Notes: generated by a model from the letters alone, not told the origin. A DNA stretch of 64,000 nt from Pseudomonadota bacterium (GCA_013285465.1 CP053449.1:256870-320869), one strand, 5' to 3'. Shown: positions 36,938 through 46,345, counted from the first letter of the stretch. Numbers and translations: made by a program.

Positions 36938-37588
36938 TTACTTTACGGGGCGCAGATAGGGCGGCAGTTCTTTTTTACCGCTTTTATCTTCGATTTTCTC
37001 TTTGTTTTTGCCTTTACCGAAGCTGTTCATCAGCGGGGTGGGGTTTTGCGCATGATGTTTGCCGATTTCGATATAGCATTTCTTATTGGCGTAAAACATC
37101 AGATAGTCATCCATATGGGCGCGCAAATGCTGTTTCTGTCCGTCATCGGCTTTGACCAGACGCTGCGCGACCTCATGGATTTCATAAGGCAGGCTGTCGG
37201 GCTTTTTCTCAAGCGCGGTTTTGATCAGAAGTTCCGCTTCGGGATAAATGACGGGATTGGCAAATAACGCCTGAAACACGGCTGCAGAGGTGGAAAAACC
37301 TGTCACACGTTCCGGCGCATGTGTCAAAATGGCATGAATAACCCCGCCTTTAAAACCTTTGGCGGCTGCATCGAAAGCACGCTGATAGGCGGCGGGTTTT
37401 AAGGCAATATAACCGTTTTCCGTGCCGTAATGACCGGGACAGTTGATATCACGTGTCAGCATATAATGAACGGTTTTACTGTCACCATTGGCGGCGGCAT
37501 TGATAAAAAGCCGTTCGGGATTGGCGCTGGCGGCCTGCATTGCGGCGCGCAGCCTGCCTTGATCATCCTGTCCCCATTCCTGTGTCAT
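36938..37588 (-). CDS. Hypothetical protein, possibly degenerate ankyrin repeats
   Basis: 216 residues. The ATG at 37588 has AAAGGA upstream. Helical pairs such as LFINAAANGDSKTVHYMLTRDINCP and RAFDAAAKGFKGGVIHAILTHAPE follow ankyrin spacing but lack most consensus residues. The C-terminus is basic and Pro-rich (KKELPPYLRPVK). It lies between thrB and the A+T-rich cassette on the same strand, and its base composition is like the core genes. No enzymatic motif is seen. Ankyrin assignment is tentative. Confidence 0.7.
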   Translation of the reverse strand: MTQEWGQDDQGRLRAAMQAASANPERLFINAAANGDSKTVHYMLTRDINCPGHYGTENGYIALKPAAYQRAFDAAAKGFKGGVIHAILTHAPERVTGFSTSAAVFQALFANPVIYPEAELLIKTALEKKPDSLPYEIHEVAQRLVKADDGQKQHLRAHMDDYLMFYANKKCYIEIGKHHAQNPTPLMNSFGKGKNKEKIEDKSGKKELPPYLRPVK

Positions 37589-37676
37589 ATTTGCCGTCCT
37601 TTCCGCATTTCCGCGCGGGTAAAATCAATGGGGCTACTATAACATAAAAAATTTAATATGTAAAATTAATGTGATT

Positions 37677-38630
37677 TTAATCACCTTTTGCGGCATCTTC
37701 CAACCATTCTAGACGGTAGGTAATGCGCTCTTTTTGAACAGTCTTGAAGGTTTTTTTTGTGAAGTGCGCTAACCACTTCTTGTTAATAATTTTTTCGTTT
37801 GTATCCAAAGAGTGTATATATGCTTCAGAAAACCTAGAACCAATTTTTCCAGATATTAGCTCTTCTTCTCCATCAGGCTGAAATTCAAATTTCTTTTCTA
37901 TGGGTAATACACCAATGAGACGCCCAACTTTCCGAACTTCAGTTTCGTCTACCTCGGACTGATCTGTACGGTTGTATGCTCTAGTAATAGCATAATTATC
38001 AAAATCAAAGCTTCGGTGGGCTTCGTAAAGTTTTAATCTGGAGTTATGTTTGTGTAAGGTTTTTATAAATTGTTTTAGGGCAGAAAAAACTGCGTGGTCT
38101 ATATCCTGTACAATCTCATCAAAGCGTTCATCATCCTGAGATGTAACACCATCTAATATATCTGCAGATTTTTCAATGGCTTCTTTAATTGGAGTGGCAA
38201 ATAGTGGCATTGGTTTTGTATCAATTTCTTCCATTAAGAAACCGAAAGAACCATGAGCGATACTAGTAATACAGAGATTTGATGGAATATGCTCTAAAGT
38301 GGCATCTGTTGCGCTATGCTTGACGTTCCTACTTCTGGTCACGAGCTCCATTGTTGTATCAATCATTCGATTGAATTTAGCTAGTATATCAGAAGCAAAG
38401 TCGGCATTGATGCCATAGGATCCAGTAACGGGATCTCCATTAAAGAGAAGCGCCACTTCTCCTATGTTGGATCTATGGTTAATTAGTTCTTGGATTTGCT
38501 TTTCTACTTCGATTTTCCTCTTTTTTAAAGACAGGTCGGAGAGGGAAAAGCTATCAGATTGCCTTTGCAAAAGGATATCGATTTTTCCAAGTTCAGCAGA
38601 AAGCATGTCTATCTCGAATTTACTCGCCAT
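37677..38630 (-). CDS. A+T-rich hypothetical protein, partner of DUF6932-like nucleotidyltransferase
   Basis: 317 residues, markedly A+T-rich. It begins with a coiled-coil region (residues about 1-50: SAELGKIDILLQRQSDSF, KKRKIEVEKQIQELI), then a mixed alpha/beta part (ALLFNGDPVTGSYGINADFASDILAKFNRM, LCITSIAHGSFGFLMEE) and a basic C-terminal beta-rich domain (KTVQKERITYRLEWLED). Its start overlaps the upstream NTase-like gene by 11 bp, so the two are translationally coupled. No family known to me. By position it could be the antidote, substrate or regulator of its partner, as in two-gene toxin-antitoxin or abortive-infection modules. Confidence 0.75.
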   Translation of the reverse strand: MASKFEIDMLSAELGKIDILLQRQSDSFSLSDLSLKKRKIEVEKQIQELINHRSNIGEVALLFNGDPVTGSYGINADFASDILAKFNRMIDTTMELVTRSRNVKHSATDATLEHIPSNLCITSIAHGSFGFLMEEIDTKPMPLFATPIKEAIEKSADILDGVTSQDDERFDEIVQDIDHAVFSALKQFIKTLHKHNSRLKLYEAHRSFDFDNYAITRAYNRTDQSEVDETEVRKVGRLIGVLPIEKKFEFQPDGEEELISGKIGSRFSEAYIHSLDTNEKIINKKWLAHFTKKTFKTVQKERITYRLEWLEDAAKGD

Positions 38631-39246
38631 TACTTTCTTTCCGCGTTTTAAGTATCTTCAAAAGGGTTTCTTCATTTTCTTCTCTCAATATTGGAACCTG
38701 AAGCATCCCTTTTCTTTGATGTGTTTTACGTTGATGAGAAAAAAGTTGTACCCAGTAGGATGCCCTATCAATTAGCATTTCTGGGGGCGAATTTAATTCT
38801 TGTGTATAAAAATCGCAGTGATATTTTTCTTTCAAATCCGCTAGAGTGGGGTTCCCATCTACATCTAACACCACTAGTCCATTATCTAATAAATTTGTTA
38901 ACAGCTCATTACTATTATTTACATATTCATCAGGCAGATGTAAAAAGGCGATAATATCAATATCGTTTGGGGGTCTGTTTTGAATAAGCTCAATGTTCTC
39001 GCAGAAGCTACCATCAACCCACATAAAGCCATTGTTTATTCCACATTTGTTAAGGACTTTTCGTAATTCTAAGAAGCCAATAAGAATAGATATCCGTTCT
39101 GCGGAAATTGCAAAACATGTGACTAGGTCTTGAATAGTTGTTTTATAGGGTGACTGGATTGTTGTGGCATCCTCTCCCAAAAAAGGAGGGATTAGGCCAC
39201 TTTCATTAAATGAAGGAATTGTAGATTGTTCCTTAAAGTTAAACAT
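38620..39246 (-). CDS. DUF6932-like nucleotidyltransferase-fold protein
   Basis: 208 residues, A+T-rich. The segment WVDGSFCENIELIQNRPPNDIDIIAF has the nucleotidyltransferase pattern: GS at residues 79-80 and a DxD at Asp95/Asp97. The preceding SPYKTTIQDLVTCFAISAERISILIGFLELRKVL matches the N-terminal part of the DUF6932 family as I remember it. Such MNT/AbiE-like folds transfer NMPs to RNA or protein targets in toxin-antitoxin and phage-exclusion systems; the target here is unknown. First gene of a two-gene operon inserted between ispH and thrB. No strong Shine-Dalgarno. Confidence 0.78.
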   Translation of the reverse strand: MFNFKEQSTIPSFNESGLIPPFLGEDATTIQSPYKTTIQDLVTCFAISAERISILIGFLELRKVLNKCGINNGFMWVDGSFCENIELIQNRPPNDIDIIAFLHLPDEYVNNSNELLTNLLDNGLVVLDVDGNPTLADLKEKYHCDFYTQELNSPPEMLIDRASYWVQLFSHQRKTHQRKGMLQVPILREENEETLLKILKTRKESNGE

Positions 39247-39338
39247 TTACCAATTCGCGATATTAAAAATTGAAACTTTTATGAGTTAAAGTAACAATGT
39301 TATATATTAATTCAATGTTTTTTACTACACGTACGCTA

Positions 39339-40301
39339 CTATGCGGCAACGTCGCGCGGCAGTTTGAAGGTGATGTTTTCTTCGGCAACTGTGGCATGTT
39401 CAATATTGATACCGCCAAACAGAGACTCGGCGGTGTCAATGACGCCCTGAATCAGTTTCTCCGGTGTGGAGGCGCCGGCGGAGAGACCAAGCGTATCGAC
39501 ATGTTCCGCAATGCCGTCCCAATCAACGGCATCGCTGTTTTGCGCCAGATAGGCGTTTTCACATCCGTGTTTTTGCGCCGTTTCCACCAGACGGTTGGCA
39601 TTTGAAGAATTGGCGGAACCGATCACAACCAGCATGTCACAGCGCGGCGCAATGGCCTTGACGGCATTCTGGCGGTTGGTGGTGGCATAGCAGATATCTT
39701 CTTTTTTCGGCGCAGCAATTGCGGGAAAGCGGCGCAGCAGAATATCGACAATGCCCTGCGTATCATCAACGGAAAGTGTGGTCTGTGTGGCATAAGCCAA
39801 TTTTTCCGGTGTGGTGCTGTTAAAGTTTTCGGCATCTGCGGCGGTTTCAATCAGTGTCACGGCACCGTCAGGCAGTTGCCCCATTGTGCCGATCACTTCC
39901 GGATGTCCGGCATGGCCGATCAGCAAGACATGCAGCCCGTCCTTATGATGGCGCTCGGTCTCGCGGTGAACCTTGCTGACCAGCGGACAGGTCGCGTCAA
40001 TAAAGAACATACCGCGTTTTTGCGCCGCTTCGGGAACGCGTTTGGGGACGCCATGGGCGGAGAAAATCACCGGCACATTTTCCGGCACGTCGTCCAATGT
40101 TTCAACAAAAACCGCGCCTTTTGCGCGCAGATCATCCAGCACATGTTTGTTATGGACGATTTCGTGGCGGACATAGACGGGGGCGCCGTATTTTTCCAGC
40201 GCTTTTTCGACAATAAGAATGGCGCGGTCCACCCCTGCGCAGAATCCGCGCGGATTGGCCAGCAGGATTGTCAAAGACTTATCTTGATATTTCTTGCTCA
40301 T
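39339..40301 (-). CDS. ispH: 4-hydroxy-3-methylbut-2-enyl diphosphate reductase
   Basis: 320 residues from the ATG at 40301; the long in-frame extension to 41135 runs antisense through two other genes and is spurious. Last enzyme of the MEP pathway, with a 4Fe-4S cluster on three Cys: [23 protein letters not shown] and the late [11 protein letters not shown] region preceded by the PRCDML Cys. Other marks are [11 protein letters not shown] and IFSAHGVP. dxs, the first enzyme, is at 19395. The Shine-Dalgarno is weak. Confidence 0.95.
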   Translation of the reverse strand: MSKKYQDKSLTILLANPRGFCAGVDRAILIVEKALEKYGAPVYVRHEIVHNKHVLDDLRAKGAVFVETLDDVPENVPVIFSAHGVPKRVPEAAQKRGMFFIDATCPLVSKVHRETERHHKDGLHVLLIGHAGHPEVIGTMGQLPDGAVTLIETAADAENFNSTTPEKLAYATQTTLSVDDTQGIVDILLRRFPAIAAPKKEDICYATTNRQNAVKAIAPRCDMLVVIGSANSSNANRLVETAQKHGCENAYLAQNSDAVDWDGIAEHVDTLGLSAGASTPEKLIQGVIDTAESLFGGINIEHATVAEENITFKLPRDVAA

Positions 40302-40352
40302 GGGGTTTATATAAAGATATCCGAAGCTTTTGTCGAGAGAGACCCTAAGAAT

Positions 40353-40910
40353 ATGTTTAAGAAGCGTCTGTTTAAAAAACTGCTGACCGTCACGGTACTT
40401 TGCGCTCCGCTGTTGATGGCGGGATGTTCCGGTCTGAAAAAAGGCAAAATTGCGCCCTCGCTGCGCTGCCCGCAAACAGGGTTGATGCATTACACCGATA
40501 CGGCTGTCTTTAAAGATGCGGCAGGGCAGGAAACCGCTTTTGTGGCCTTGCAGGATTTTCGCGGCAGTTGTGATTTTGTGCAAAAGGGTGAAAAAGCCGT
40601 GGATATCAAACTGGATTTGAGCTTCTACGCTGAAAACCGCAAAACGGATACGCCGCTGACGCAAAAAGATTTCTCTTATTTTATCGCCATTCTCGGCCCG
40701 GATGAGGCGATTTTGACGAAAGAGGTTTTCCCGCTCTCGATCGAATTTGACAAAGAAAGCGGCGCAGGGCTGGCGGTTGAGAATGTGCAGCAGCATATTC
40801 CGCTGGCTGATCTGGCACTCTCCGCCCGCTATAAGATTATTTTCGGGCTGCAACTGACACAGGAACAGCTGACCGAAAACAAACGCGGACCGCTGAAAAC
40901 CGCGCAGTAA
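40353..40910 (+). CDS. Putative lipoprotein
   Basis: 185 residues from the ATG at 40353. Lipoprotein signal [18 protein letters not shown] has its lipobox (LMAGC) ending at about Cys24. The mature part is beta-rich with two Cys ([17 protein letters not shown]). The pattern [14 protein letters not shown]...A.L.DFRGSC suggests a small beta-sandwich. Divergent from ispH with only 51 bp between starts. Inner- or outer-membrane anchoring is expected; function unknown. Confidence 0.8.
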   Translation: MFKKRLFKKLLTVTVLCAPLLMAGCSGLKKGKIAPSLRCPQTGLMHYTDTAVFKDAAGQETAFVALQDFRGSCDFVQKGEKAVDIKLDLSFYAENRKTDTPLTQKDFSYFIAILGPDEAILTKEVFPLSIEFDKESGAGLAVENVQQHIPLADLALSARYKIIFGLQLTQEQLTENKRGPLKTAQ

Positions 40911-41010
40911 AATAGCCGCAGGATGAAAGAATCCTTGCCCGCCAAGGCCTGCTATGCCATAAGAAAACGGAATAATATAAATAACATTTAATTTTTTGGA
41001 GTCTGAAACC

Positions 41011-41643
41011 ATGACCCTGCCTATTGAAGAATTCTGGAACAGCGAATTTGCCGAACATGTCACAGTGGCTGAACAAACGGCGCATCTGCTCAAAAAAGAT
41101 TTTGCGGCGCTTTTGGATGCCTGCATCCGCAGCATTCAAGAAGGCGGTAAAGTCATGTTTTTCGGCAATGGCGGCAGCGCAGCGGATTCCCAGCATCTGG
41201 CAACCGAGCTGACGGCACGCTATAAAACGGACCGTAAAGCGATTGCCGCAATTGCACTGACAACCGACACATCCGCCCTGACGGCGATCGGGAATGATTT
41301 CGGTTTTGAAGACTTATTCTCCCGCCAGATCGAGGCTTTGGGCCGTGCAGGCGATGTCGCCATCGGCATCAGCACATCGGGCAATAGCGCCAATGTTTTG
41401 AAAGCGCTGAAGCTGGCGCGGGAAGAAGGTATCGTCACCGTTGGTTTCACCGGCGGCACGGGCGGTAAAATGGCGGATGTTTGTGACATTGTTCTGAAAG
41501 TACCATCGCCGACAACGGCGCGTATTCAGGAAATGCATATCACACTGGGGCAGATGCTGTGCGGTGCGCTGGAACAGGCGCTGGGTCTGACGGCGGCGGA
41601 ACACACAATGCCCTGTTTTCAGGATATGCGTAAAACCGCATAA
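41011..41643 (+). CDS. gmhA: Phosphoheptose isomerase (GmhA, SIS domain)
   Basis: 210 residues from the ATG at 41011 with TTGGAG upstream. It converts sedoheptulose 7-phosphate to heptose 7-phosphate for LPS core heptose. SIS motifs: [50 protein letters not shown] and [14 protein letters not shown], then the active-site Glu/His region [12 protein letters not shown]. Length is near the usual ~195. No other heptose genes adjoin it. Confidence 0.94.
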   Translation: MTLPIEEFWNSEFAEHVTVAEQTAHLLKKDFAALLDACIRSIQEGGKVMFFGNGGSAADSQHLATELTARYKTDRKAIAAIALTTDTSALTAIGNDFGFEDLFSRQIEALGRAGDVAIGISTSGNSANVLKALKLAREEGIVTVGFTGGTGGKMADVCDIVLKVPSPTTARIQEMHITLGQMLCGALEQALGLTAAEHTMPCFQDMRKTA

Positions 41644-41662
41644 GAATTAAGTGAGGATAGGA

Positions 41663-41917
41663 ATGGCAGAAAGCGCGACGGCAAAACAGGATATCGGCAA
41701 AACAAGTTTTGAAGATGCCTTGACCGAACTGGAACGGATTGTGCGCGAACTTGAATCCGGCAAAGGCGATCTTGAAACTTCTATCGAAGCCTATGAAAAA
41801 GGCATGGTTTTAAAACAGCATTGCGAAGCCAAGCTGAAAGAAGCGCAGGCCAAAATCGAAAAAATTACGGTCAGTGAAGACGGCAGTGTCAAAACATCGG
41901 GTTTCGACGTCGAATAA
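41663..41917 (+). CDS. xseB: Exodeoxyribonuclease VII small subunit
   Basis: 84 residues from the ATG at 41663 with GAGGAT upstream. The signature SFEDALTELERIVRELESGKGDLETSIEAYEKGM and the following LKQHCEAKLKEAQAKIEKI helix are fully typical. It binds XseA to form the single-strand nuclease. In many alphaproteobacteria xseB sits next to dxs; here it is 20 nt after gmhA, so the cluster has been rearranged. Confidence 0.95.
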   Translation: MAESATAKQDIGKTSFEDALTELERIVRELESGKGDLETSIEAYEKGMVLKQHCEAKLKEAQAKIEKITVSEDGSVKTSGFDVE

Positions 41918-41947
41918 TCCACGCGCATAAATAAAAAGAAGGCAGCG

Positions 41948-42907
41948 ATGGAAATTGAAAAACTTATTTTTTACCATCATCCCTGTCTGGATGGCAGTAC
42001 GGCTGCATGGGCGGCTTTGCAGGCCTTTGGATATGATAATACGGCTTATGTCGGTTTCACCCATGATCAGGATGATGTTCTCTTAAAAGCAATTGATGAC
42101 TATGTCACGGAAAAGACCATTGTCTATTTCTGCGATATCGTTCCGCCGCGCCCCATTCTGGAGATGCTGCCGGAAAAAGCCGGCAAAGTCATTATTTACG
42201 ACCATCATGTCAGTGCCGAGAAAATGCTGAAAAACTTCTCGCATCCGAAATGCGAGATTGTGTTTGATATGAACCGCTCCGGTGCCGGACTGACATGGGA
42301 TATGCTGCATCCGGAAAAACCGCGCCCCTTCGTGATTGATCTGGTTGAGGCGATGGATCTGTACCGGACCGATACGCTGGGATCGCGTCAGGATTTTTTC
42401 AGCTTTGCCGCCGGAATGGATACATTGCCGGTTAAAGATTTTAAAGCCTTTGCCGAAGAATTCAGTCAGCTGGCAGGTTCTGATGACGAGCGTGCGCTCT
42501 TATCGGCGCGCGGGCATGAACGGCGCGATATCTATTTGAGCCGTATTAAAAACGTGCTGGCCGATTTGCAATATGTGACCCTGCCGGGGCTTGAAGCGCT
42601 TGAGGGATGCGAGGTCGGTTTCATCCGCGGCGATATCCGCAGTTTCGGGCGTGAATTCTGGTTCCGTTTTCAGGAGGTTTGTGACCGTGACCGGAAAGTC
42701 GTTATGCTGTGCCGTGACGAACCTGACGGGAAAAGTATTGCGATCAGTTTCCGCAGTACGCCGGAAACCGATGTCAGTTGCGCCGCCGAGGAAATCGGGT
42801 CAAAATACGGCATCAGCGGCGGCGGTCACCGCAATGCGGCAGCCGCGCGCCTGACAAAGGAACAGTTTGAATCGCTTGTGGAAAAATGGAACCTTCCTAT
42901 CAGTTAA
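41948..42907 (+). CDS. DHH/DHHA1-family phosphoesterase
   Basis: 319 residues. The N-terminal DHH domain has LIFYHHPCLDGSTAAWAAL, YFCDIVPPR and IIYDHHVSA (the DHH triad); the C-terminal DHHA1 domain ends with ISGGGHRNAAAARL. Related proteins are nanoRNases, cyclic-dinucleotide hydrolases or RecJ-like. It is shorter than RecJ and lacks membrane or CBS domains, so a cytoplasmic oligoribonuclease or phosphohydrolase fits. Its last 22 bp overlap the following cca gene, suggesting coupled translation and perhaps an RNA-processing link. Confidence 0.87.
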   Translation: MEIEKLIFYHHPCLDGSTAAWAALQAFGYDNTAYVGFTHDQDDVLLKAIDDYVTEKTIVYFCDIVPPRPILEMLPEKAGKVIIYDHHVSAEKMLKNFSHPKCEIVFDMNRSGAGLTWDMLHPEKPRPFVIDLVEAMDLYRTDTLGSRQDFFSFAAGMDTLPVKDFKAFAEEFSQLAGSDDERALLSARGHERRDIYLSRIKNVLADLQYVTLPGLEALEGCEVGFIRGDIRSFGREFWFRFQEVCDRDRKVVMLCRDEPDGKSIAISFRSTPETDVSCAAEEIGSKYGISGGGHRNAAAARLTKEQFESLVEKWNLPIS

Positions 42908-44118
42908 GCAGCCTTCCGGCATGGATTGCCTATCCCGAAACGGAACGTCTTTTTACGGCGCTGTCGGCGGATGGTGCGGAAACAGCGCCGCGTTTTGTCG
43001 GCGGTTGCGTCCGTGACGCCTTGATGAACCGCACAGTCTGCGATATTGATCTTGCCACACCGCTGTCGCCTGAAAGGGTGATGTCCTTACTGGCGGAAGC
43101 CAAGATCAAATATGTCCCGACAGGGGTGGAACACGGCACTGTGACGGCAATTGTCGACCGGATGCCTTTCGAGGTCACGACTCTGCGCCGTGATGTTGAA
43201 ACGGATGGGCGGCATGCAAAGGTCAGCTTTACCGAAAACTGGCAGGAGGATGCCGCGCGGCGCGATTTTACGGTGAATGCGCTTTTTTGCGATATGACCG
43301 GCAAGGTTTATGATTTCTTTGGCGGCGTACGGGATCTGCGGCAGGGGCTGATCCGCTTTATCGGTGATGCCGAAACCCGCATTCAGGAAGATTACCTGCG
43401 CATTCTGCGGTTTTTCCGCTTTTACGCCCATTATGCCGGCGGAACACCGCCCGATGAAACAGCACTTGCCGCCTGCGCAAAATATGCGGCGGAAATTCCC
43501 AAATTATCAAAAGAACGTATCACTCATGAATTTTTGCGTCTGTTGGAGGCCAAAACGGCGGCGCGTTCCTTACATTTTATGGAGGAAACCGGCGTCCTGC
43601 GCTGTGTTGCGCAGCAGGATGCGGCACTTGATGTGCTGGAAAGACTGATTAAGCAGGAAGAATACTGGGATACGGATTATGATGCGATGCGCCGCCTCGC
43701 TGCGCTTTTTACCGCAGATGTGGAATTGTTCCGGCTGCCGCGCAGTGCGGAAAAACAATGGAAAACCCTGCGTGATCCGGCACTGATAAAAAAAATCTGG
43801 CCCGGTATGACGGAATTCGAAATCCGGCAATTTGTCTATGATAACGGCAATAGTCTGCTGCGTGATATGTTGCTGCTGGCAGCGGCGCGGGAGCGTGATG
43901 CCAAGAAACGCGATACCTACCGTCATTTATACCAATTGGCGACATCCTGCCGCCTGCCGCGCTTTCCGGTTCTGGGTAAGGATGTTATGGCGCTGGGGAT
44001 CGAAGAAGGAAAAGAGCTGGGCGATGTGTTGCGCAAGGTCGAAACATGGTGGCGCGATAAGGATTTCCGGCCGGGACGAACCGACTGTCTTGCTTATCTG
44101 AAATCTTTGGTGGAATAA
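42886..44118 (+). CDS. cca: CCA tRNA nucleotidyltransferase / poly(A) polymerase family
   Basis: 410 residues. Class II NTase head with FVGGCVRDALMNRTVCDIDLAT (GG and DxD), FEVTTLRRDVETDGRHA, the RRDFTVNALFCD block and RIQEDYLRILRFFRFYAHY. It adds or repairs tRNA 3' CCA ends. Since the tRNA-Phe in this window already encodes CCA, repair is the likelier task for that tRNA. The start at 42886 lies inside the DHH gene (22-bp overlap). Confidence 0.92.
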   Translation: MEPSYQLSSLPAWIAYPETERLFTALSADGAETAPRFVGGCVRDALMNRTVCDIDLATPLSPERVMSLLAEAKIKYVPTGVEHGTVTAIVDRMPFEVTTLRRDVETDGRHAKVSFTENWQEDAARRDFTVNALFCDMTGKVYDFFGGVRDLRQGLIRFIGDAETRIQEDYLRILRFFRFYAHYAGGTPPDETALAACAKYAAEIPKLSKERITHEFLRLLEAKTAARSLHFMEETGVLRCVAQQDAALDVLERLIKQEEYWDTDYDAMRRLAALFTADVELFRLPRSAEKQWKTLRDPALIKKIWPGMTEFEIRQFVYDNGNSLLRDMLLLAAARERDAKKRDTYRHLYQLATSCRLPRFPVLGKDVMALGIEEGKELGDVLRKVETWWRDKDFRPGRTDCLAYLKSLVE

Positions 44119-44121
44119 AAA

Positions 44122-44331
44122 TTACAGCCCCAGCCACTCTATTTTCAAATGGCGTGCCAGATAGGATTCCGTTAAGGCAAGAAAGCTGGTTGACCAGACC
44201 GCGAGTCCTGTCAGCGCGGGAACCAGAATAGAATCTGTTTGCCAGCTTTGCAGCAGCGAGGTGATCAGCACAATGCCGCAAAGCGTACCGGCATAGGAAG
44301 ACAGAAGTTCGGTCATTGTTTTTCTGCGCAT
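44122..44331 (-). CDS. Small two-helix membrane protein
   Basis: 69 residues from the ATG at 44331; an in-frame start at 44379 gives 16 more polar residues and is less likely. Two hydrophobic helices: YAGTLCGIVLITSLLQSW and ILVPALTGLAVWSTSFLALTESYLA. No family recognised. It ends 4 nt from the convergent cca stop. The region upstream (44332-44408) holds a perfect TTAA-N7-TTAAC box. Confidence 0.65.
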   Translation of the reverse strand: MRRKTMTELLSSYAGTLCGIVLITSLLQSWQTDSILVPALTGLAVWSTSFLALTESYLARHLKIEWLGL

Positions 44332-44383
44332 GGTTTTGCTCTCTTGATTCCTGTTGCTCAACTGTTTAAAACGTAACATTACC

Positions 44384-44399
44384 TTAACAAAAAATTAAC
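44384..44399. promoter_or_regulatory. CtrA-like binding box
   Basis: TTAA-N7-TTAAC, the full CtrA consensus, in the 77-bp gap between the small membrane protein (minus strand) and epmA (plus strand). It is about 10 bp before the epmA ATG and could affect either gene. The gap is A-rich, so chance occurrence cannot be excluded. Confidence 0.45.
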
Positions 44400-44408
44400 A
44401 TAATCTGC

Positions 44409-45464
44409 ATGAAAATGCAAGGAAAAACAGCGTTTAAAATGCCAAATATCGGAAAAGAAAAAGAAAAATGGTGGCGCCCGGCAGTGTTTGCGGAGAAGAT
44501 TCTGCATCTGGAAAAGCGTGCGCGGCTGGTTTCCGGTATAAGGAAGTTTTTTTCCGCGCGCGGTTATCTTGAAGTGGAAACATCTGCTTTGCAAACAAGC
44601 CCGGGTATGGAAGTGCATGTGAAAGCCTTTGAAACGCGGCTTTACGATGTGAATAGGGAAGATTTTGCCGAAAAGCGCCTGCATACCAGCCCCGAGATTG
44701 CGATGAAAAAACTGCTGGTTGCCGGGCTGCCGAAAATTTTTCAAATCTGTCAGGTTTACCGCAATGCCGAGGGCTCAACGCTGCACAGCCCTGCTTTTAC
44801 GATGCTGGAATGGTATCAGACAGGGCTGTCTTATCGCGGATTGATGGAGGAAACCGTGGAAATGATCCGTGCGGTCGCCGATGGCGTCATTCATTGGCGC
44901 GATCAAATCTCCGATCCTTTTGCGGATTGGCAGTTTATCAGTGTAAAAGAGGCTTTTGTGCAATATGCAGGCGTGGATCTGGAAGCGGTGCTGGAGGATT
45001 ATGACGGTTTTGCCGCAGCGGCGCAGCAGGCAGACTGCCCTGCCCATGACGGTGATACATGGGATGATATTTTCTTCCGCATTTTTTTGGAGAAAATTGA
45101 ACCGCAGCTGGGGCATCCTGCGCCGACAATTCTGTATGATTATCCGGCGGGTATGGCGGCGCTGTCACGTAAAAAACCGGAAGATTCACGTTATGCGGAG
45201 CGTTTTGAGGTCTATATTTGCGGTATGGAACTGGCCAATGCCTTTGGCGAGCTGACGGATGCGGCGGAACAGAAAAACCGTTTTGTGCATGCAATGCGGG
45301 AGAAAAAACAGATTTATGCGGAAAATTATCCTGTTGATGAAGATTTTATTTCTGCGCTGGAATATGGTATGCCTGAATGCAGCGGTATTGCGCTTGGTGT
45401 TGACCGTTTGGCGATGCTGCTCTCCGGCGCGGAAGATATCCGGCTTGTCAGGGCGGATATGTAG
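44409..45464 (+). CDS. epmA: EF-P beta-lysylation protein EpmA (GenX/PoxA)
   Basis: 351 residues, about 25 longer than E. coli EpmA at the N-terminus. It is a free-standing class II lysyl-tRNA synthetase-like core without an anticodon-binding domain: GYLEVETSALQTSPGMEVHV (motif 1), LHTSPEIAMKKLL, FQICQVYRNAE (motif 2) and SGIALGVDRLAMLL (motif 3). It attaches beta-lysine to elongation factor P. Neither efp nor epmB is in the window. The true start could be a later Met. Confidence 0.93.
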   Translation: MKMQGKTAFKMPNIGKEKEKWWRPAVFAEKILHLEKRARLVSGIRKFFSARGYLEVETSALQTSPGMEVHVKAFETRLYDVNREDFAEKRLHTSPEIAMKKLLVAGLPKIFQICQVYRNAEGSTLHSPAFTMLEWYQTGLSYRGLMEETVEMIRAVADGVIHWRDQISDPFADWQFISVKEAFVQYAGVDLEAVLEDYDGFAAAAQQADCPAHDGDTWDDIFFRIFLEKIEPQLGHPAPTILYDYPAGMAALSRKKPEDSRYAERFEVYICGMELANAFGELTDAAEQKNRFVHAMREKKQIYAENYPVDEDFISALEYGMPECSGIALGVDRLAMLLSGAEDIRLVRADM

Positions 45465-45490
45465 GGAAAGACGAAGAAGGTGCAGAAATT

Positions 45491-46345
45491 ATGAGCGAAG
45501 AACAGAAAAGCTTCCGCCGTGCGGGCGTTATCGGCTGGCCGATTGAACATTCGAAATCGCCGATCCTGCATAATTACTGGCTGGAAAAATACGGGATTGA
45601 GGGCAGTTACGAGAAAATTGCCGTGCAGCCCGATATGCTTGCCGACGGTTTCCAGCATCTGATTAAAAAAGGCTATGCCGGATGGAATTTGACCATTCCG
45701 CATAAGGAAGTCGCTGTGCCGTTGATGGACAGTCTTGATCCTGCCGCAGAGCGTATCGGTGCGGTCAATACCGTGGTGGTGGATGAAGACGGTAAGCTGA
45801 AAGGCTATAATACCGATGGTTACGGTTTTCTGAAGAATTTGCAAAACAGCGTCCCGGAATGGGAGCCGAAAAACTGCACGGCATTGGTGCTGGGTGCCGG
45901 CGGCGCAGCACGGGCGGCAGTGGATAGTCTGGCGCAGAGCGGTGTGCCGCAGATATATATTATGGCGCGCAACCTGAAGAAAGCCGCGCAGCTGGCAGAA
46001 GATTTCACAACGGAAAAAAGCCGGATCAGCGTTTATGAATGGGGTGAAAACCCGGCATTGTTCGAAACCGTGACTTTATTGGTGAATGCGACACCGCTGG
46101 GGATGGAAGGCAATGAGGACGAACCTGATCTGACCATCATCCGCCATTTACCGAAAGATACGGCGGTTGTTTATGACCTTGTTTACACACCGCTTGAAAC
46201 CGATTTGCTGGAGCGGGCAAAAAAACGCGGGCTGAAAACCGTGACAGGTATCGGCATGCTGGCCTATCAGGCTGTGCCGGGATTTTCCTACTGGTTCGGG
46301 CAAAGGCCGGAAGTGACGGAAGAGCTTTTGAATCTTCTTACCTGA
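45491..46345 (+). CDS. aroE: Shikimate dehydrogenase
   Basis: 284 residues. It reduces 3-dehydroshikimate with NADPH. Marks: GVIGWPIEHSKSPILHNYWL, the catalytic Lys in WNLTIPHKEV, NTVV and the Asp of GYNTDGYGF, then the NADP loop LGAGGAARAAV. AGAAGG lies upstream. It starts 26 nt after epmA and may be co-transcribed with it. Confidence 0.96.
   Translation: MSEEQKSFRRAGVIGWPIEHSKSPILHNYWLEKYGIEGSYEKIAVQPDMLADGFQHLIKKGYAGWNLTIPHKEVAVPLMDSLDPAAERIGAVNTVVVDEDGKLKGYNTDGYGFLKNLQNSVPEWEPKNCTALVLGAGGAARAAVDSLAQSGVPQIYIMARNLKKAAQLAEDFTTEKSRISVYEWGENPALFETVTLLVNATPLGMEGNEDEPDLTIIRHLPKDTAVVYDLVYTPLETDLLERAKKRGLKTVTGIGMLAYQAVPGFSYWFGQRPEVTEELLNLLT

Noticed and set aside
37666-37680. TTAA-N7-TTAA sequence resembling a CtrA box
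   Set aside because: It overlaps the stop codon of the A+T-rich cassette gene, is not in a promoter position, and such matches are expected by chance in A+T-rich DNA.
40302-41135. In-frame N-terminal extension of ispH to 598 codons
   Set aside because: It runs antisense through the lipoprotein gene and into gmhA; IspH proteins begin near the ATG at 40301.
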